A stretch of 56,743 nt of DNA from Methylophaga sp. (lineage in GTDB: Bacteria > Pseudomonadota > Gammaproteobacteria > Nitrosococcales > Methylophagaceae), in the NCBI RefSeq assembly GCF_030651745.1, contig NZ_JAUSCC010000121.1, positions 1 through 56,743 on the forward strand. Direction: 5' to 3'. Shown here piece after piece: positions 55,451 to 56,743 of this stretch. The position numbers and the translations under genes were made by a program. Below the pieces are notes generated by a model. That model had not been told where the DNA came from. It worked only from the letters and a program-made list of their open reading frames with translations, and searched no databases. Within the stretch, counting starts at the first letter, position 1; every line of letters begins with the position of its first letter.

Positions 55451-56479
55451 ATGACACCGGCCACAAACCGGCTTCAAGCACTTGATGCATTAAGAGGCAT
55501 AGCAGCTTTAGGCGTAGTTCTTTTTCATTATCTACCTTATTACAACGAACTATACGGTCATGGCTTTACCCCGCCAGGTTTTCTCGAATTTGGTCGTTAC
55601 GGGGTACATCTATTCTTTATGCTAAGTGGTTTTGTTATTTTCATGACATTGGAACGTACTGAAAATGCAGCCAAGTTCGCATTAGCACGTGCGTTTCGTC
55701 TATTACCCGCGTTGTGGGTTGGCATTATTCTTACCTTCCTCTCTGTGCAGGCACTGGGCCCAGATGACCGAGCCGTGCCTTTAAGTTCGGCATTATTAAA
55801 CTTTACCTTGTTACATAGTTACCTTAATCATGCGCATGTTGATGGTGCTTATTGGAGTTTGGTGATTGAGGTGACGTTTTACGCCTGGATGGCTATCCTG
55901 TTTTATACATTAAAAAACTGGCAACAATTACGCACAGTGTTATTTGGCTGGATAATCTTGAGTTATATAGGTGTGATTAATCTGGAAAGTTTATCCCCTG
56001 CACTTTCGTTTATTGCCACGGACTTATTATTTACCAGTTATGCTCCATTATTTATCAGCGGAATATTGTTATATCGCTGGCATAAGATTGGTAGTTTGGC
56101 TGCAGTCGAAGTTTTCTTCCTTGCGTTATCGATGAGTCACGCGATTATCGCCTACCCGGCTCCTTTTAATATCTTTGTTTTAAGCTGTTATGCCGTATTT
56201 GGGTTGGCAATAAGCGGCTACCTGAACTTTATCGTCAACAAAGCCACTTTGTGGCTGGGCAGCCTGTCGTATTCCTTGTATCTGGTACATCAAAATATCG
56301 GTTACGGCATCATAGACCACAGTTATGCTTATGGTTTATCTGGTTTGACCGGGGTTGTTATTGCGCTTGCAGCGTCTTTTATATTGGCAACATTGATGCA
56401 TTATTATGTCGAAAAACCGGCATTACGATGGTTTCGTGAAAGACGTCAAAAATCACCACCATTGCCTGCTACAAATTAA
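55451..56479 (+). CDS. Acyltransferase family 3 membrane protein
   Basis: 342 residues with about ten membrane segments. Opens with LQALDALRGIAALGVVLFHYLPYY (catalytic His in FHY), then GVHLFFMLSGFVIF, LARAFRLLPALW, GAYWSLVIEVTFYAW and SLSYSLYLVHQNIG, the acyltransferase-3 pattern. It acylates cell-surface or exported glycans or related compounds; partner not evident. GGAGC precedes the ATG. Confidence 0.93.
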   Translation: MTPATNRLQALDALRGIAALGVVLFHYLPYYNELYGHGFTPPGFLEFGRYGVHLFFMLSGFVIFMTLERTENAAKFALARAFRLLPALWVGIILTFLSVQALGPDDRAVPLSSALLNFTLLHSYLNHAHVDGAYWSLVIEVTFYAWMAILFYTLKNWQQLRTVLFGWIILSYIGVINLESLSPALSFIATDLLFTSYAPLFISGILLYRWHKIGSLAAVEVFFLALSMSHAIIAYPAPFNIFVLSCYAVFGLAISGYLNFIVNKATLWLGSLSYSLYLVHQNIGYGIIDHSYAYGLSGLTGVVIALAASFILATLMHYYVEKPALRWFRERRQKSPPLPATN

Positions 56480-56571
56480 GCAGATCGTTTTGAAAATGCT
56501 TGTTAATGCTTAATTTAAGCCTGATAGCTTTGCTATTGAGGGTAATATTGTGATTATTACTAAAATAAGCT

Positions 56572-56600
56572 TTGACGTTTACAAATAATCTCTATATAGT
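56572..56600 (+). promoter_or_regulatory. Strong sigma70-type promoter near the window end
   Basis: TTGACG and TATAGT are spaced by exactly 17 bases. No gene starts within the next 143 bases of the window, so it serves a gene beyond the edge or a small RNA. The rest of the 264 bases after 56479 holds no coding sequence that I can support; a weak GCCC/GGGC hairpin followed by ATTTTTA lies near the end. Confidence 0.55.
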
Positions 56601-56743
56601 CGATTGTGCTTGCAAGTACGACAGATATTTGTTTTCAAGTTCGATGTTTCCGCTTTAATGTTAGATCCAAAGAGTACTCGTCCTGTTTTCAAAATACCCG
56701 CTCCACTTACAGCATACCCGCCCGATTTAGGGCATTTTTAGAT

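Noticed and set aside
56490..56520. GCTTAATTTAAGC palindrome as terminator of the acyltransferase gene
   Set aside because: AT-rich short stem without a T run; not a stable terminator.

Overview
The window looks like chromosomal DNA from a marine-type gammaproteobacterial methylotroph, most plausibly near Methylophaga/Piscirickettsiaceae. The basis is gene content: a homologue of formaldehyde-activating enzyme, a decarboxylating 6-phosphogluconate dehydrogenase, a ybbA-ybbP-tesA group, Trk/Kdp components and many proteins with gammaproteobacterial-type motifs. This is inferred from protein motifs, not from a database comparison. I see no rRNA, tRNA, CRISPR array, insertion sequence or prophage. 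Coding density is high and genes lie in short operons on both strands.

Layout. 1-2800: the 3' end of thrS, then a convergent hisI / COG0523 metal-GTPase pair and two small genes. 2911-8588: a tight five-gene operon (SAM methyltransferase, TonB receptor, Tat-type binding protein, FecCD permease, ATPase) that looks like uptake of a chelated metal or other corrin- or siderophore-like ligand. The promoters of hisI and of this operon carry almost the same 15-bp palindrome, TGATA-N5-TATCA, so they probably share a regulator; gene content suggests a zinc-type regulator. 8688-14345: a LysE fragment, trkAH for potassium uptake, and a divergent KdpE-type regulator with a short KdpD-like kinase lacking the usual cytoplasmic N-terminus. 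14424-22448: gnd, small Cys-rich proteins, PBP4-type dacB, a kinase-fold protein, a YjiK-like protein, the Fae homologue (lacking the family's conserved histidine) and ypfJ. 22500-25940: small hypothetical and exported proteins, an internally shortened hemerythrin and a PsiE-like protein.

25955-31860: a signalling block: hybrid histidine kinase translationally coupled to an NMT1/SsuA-type lipoprotein, a BdlA-like soluble PAS-PAS chemoreceptor, and small proteins. 32019-38463: mtgA, a SulP transporter, and the ybbP-ybbA-tesA group. 38558-44247: a HAD phosphatase, then the yhiI-rbbA-yhhJ-type exporter operon with a possible TetR-type operator. 44498-50675: small exported proteins, NAD-malic enzyme, a siderophore-type TonB receptor with a possible Fur box, a cupin and an FMN reductase. 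50760-56479: an HTH protein with a histone-like Lys-rich tail, a membrane chemoreceptor, a DUF3080 lipoprotein, a GAF-GGEEF diguanylate cyclase and an acyltransferase-3 protein. The last 260 bases hold a good sigma70-type promoter reading out of the window.

The main leads are the shared palindromic operator linking the zinc-economy genes to the uptake operon, the histidine-less Fae homologue, the kinase plus binding-lipoprotein pair, and the HTH/histone-tail protein.
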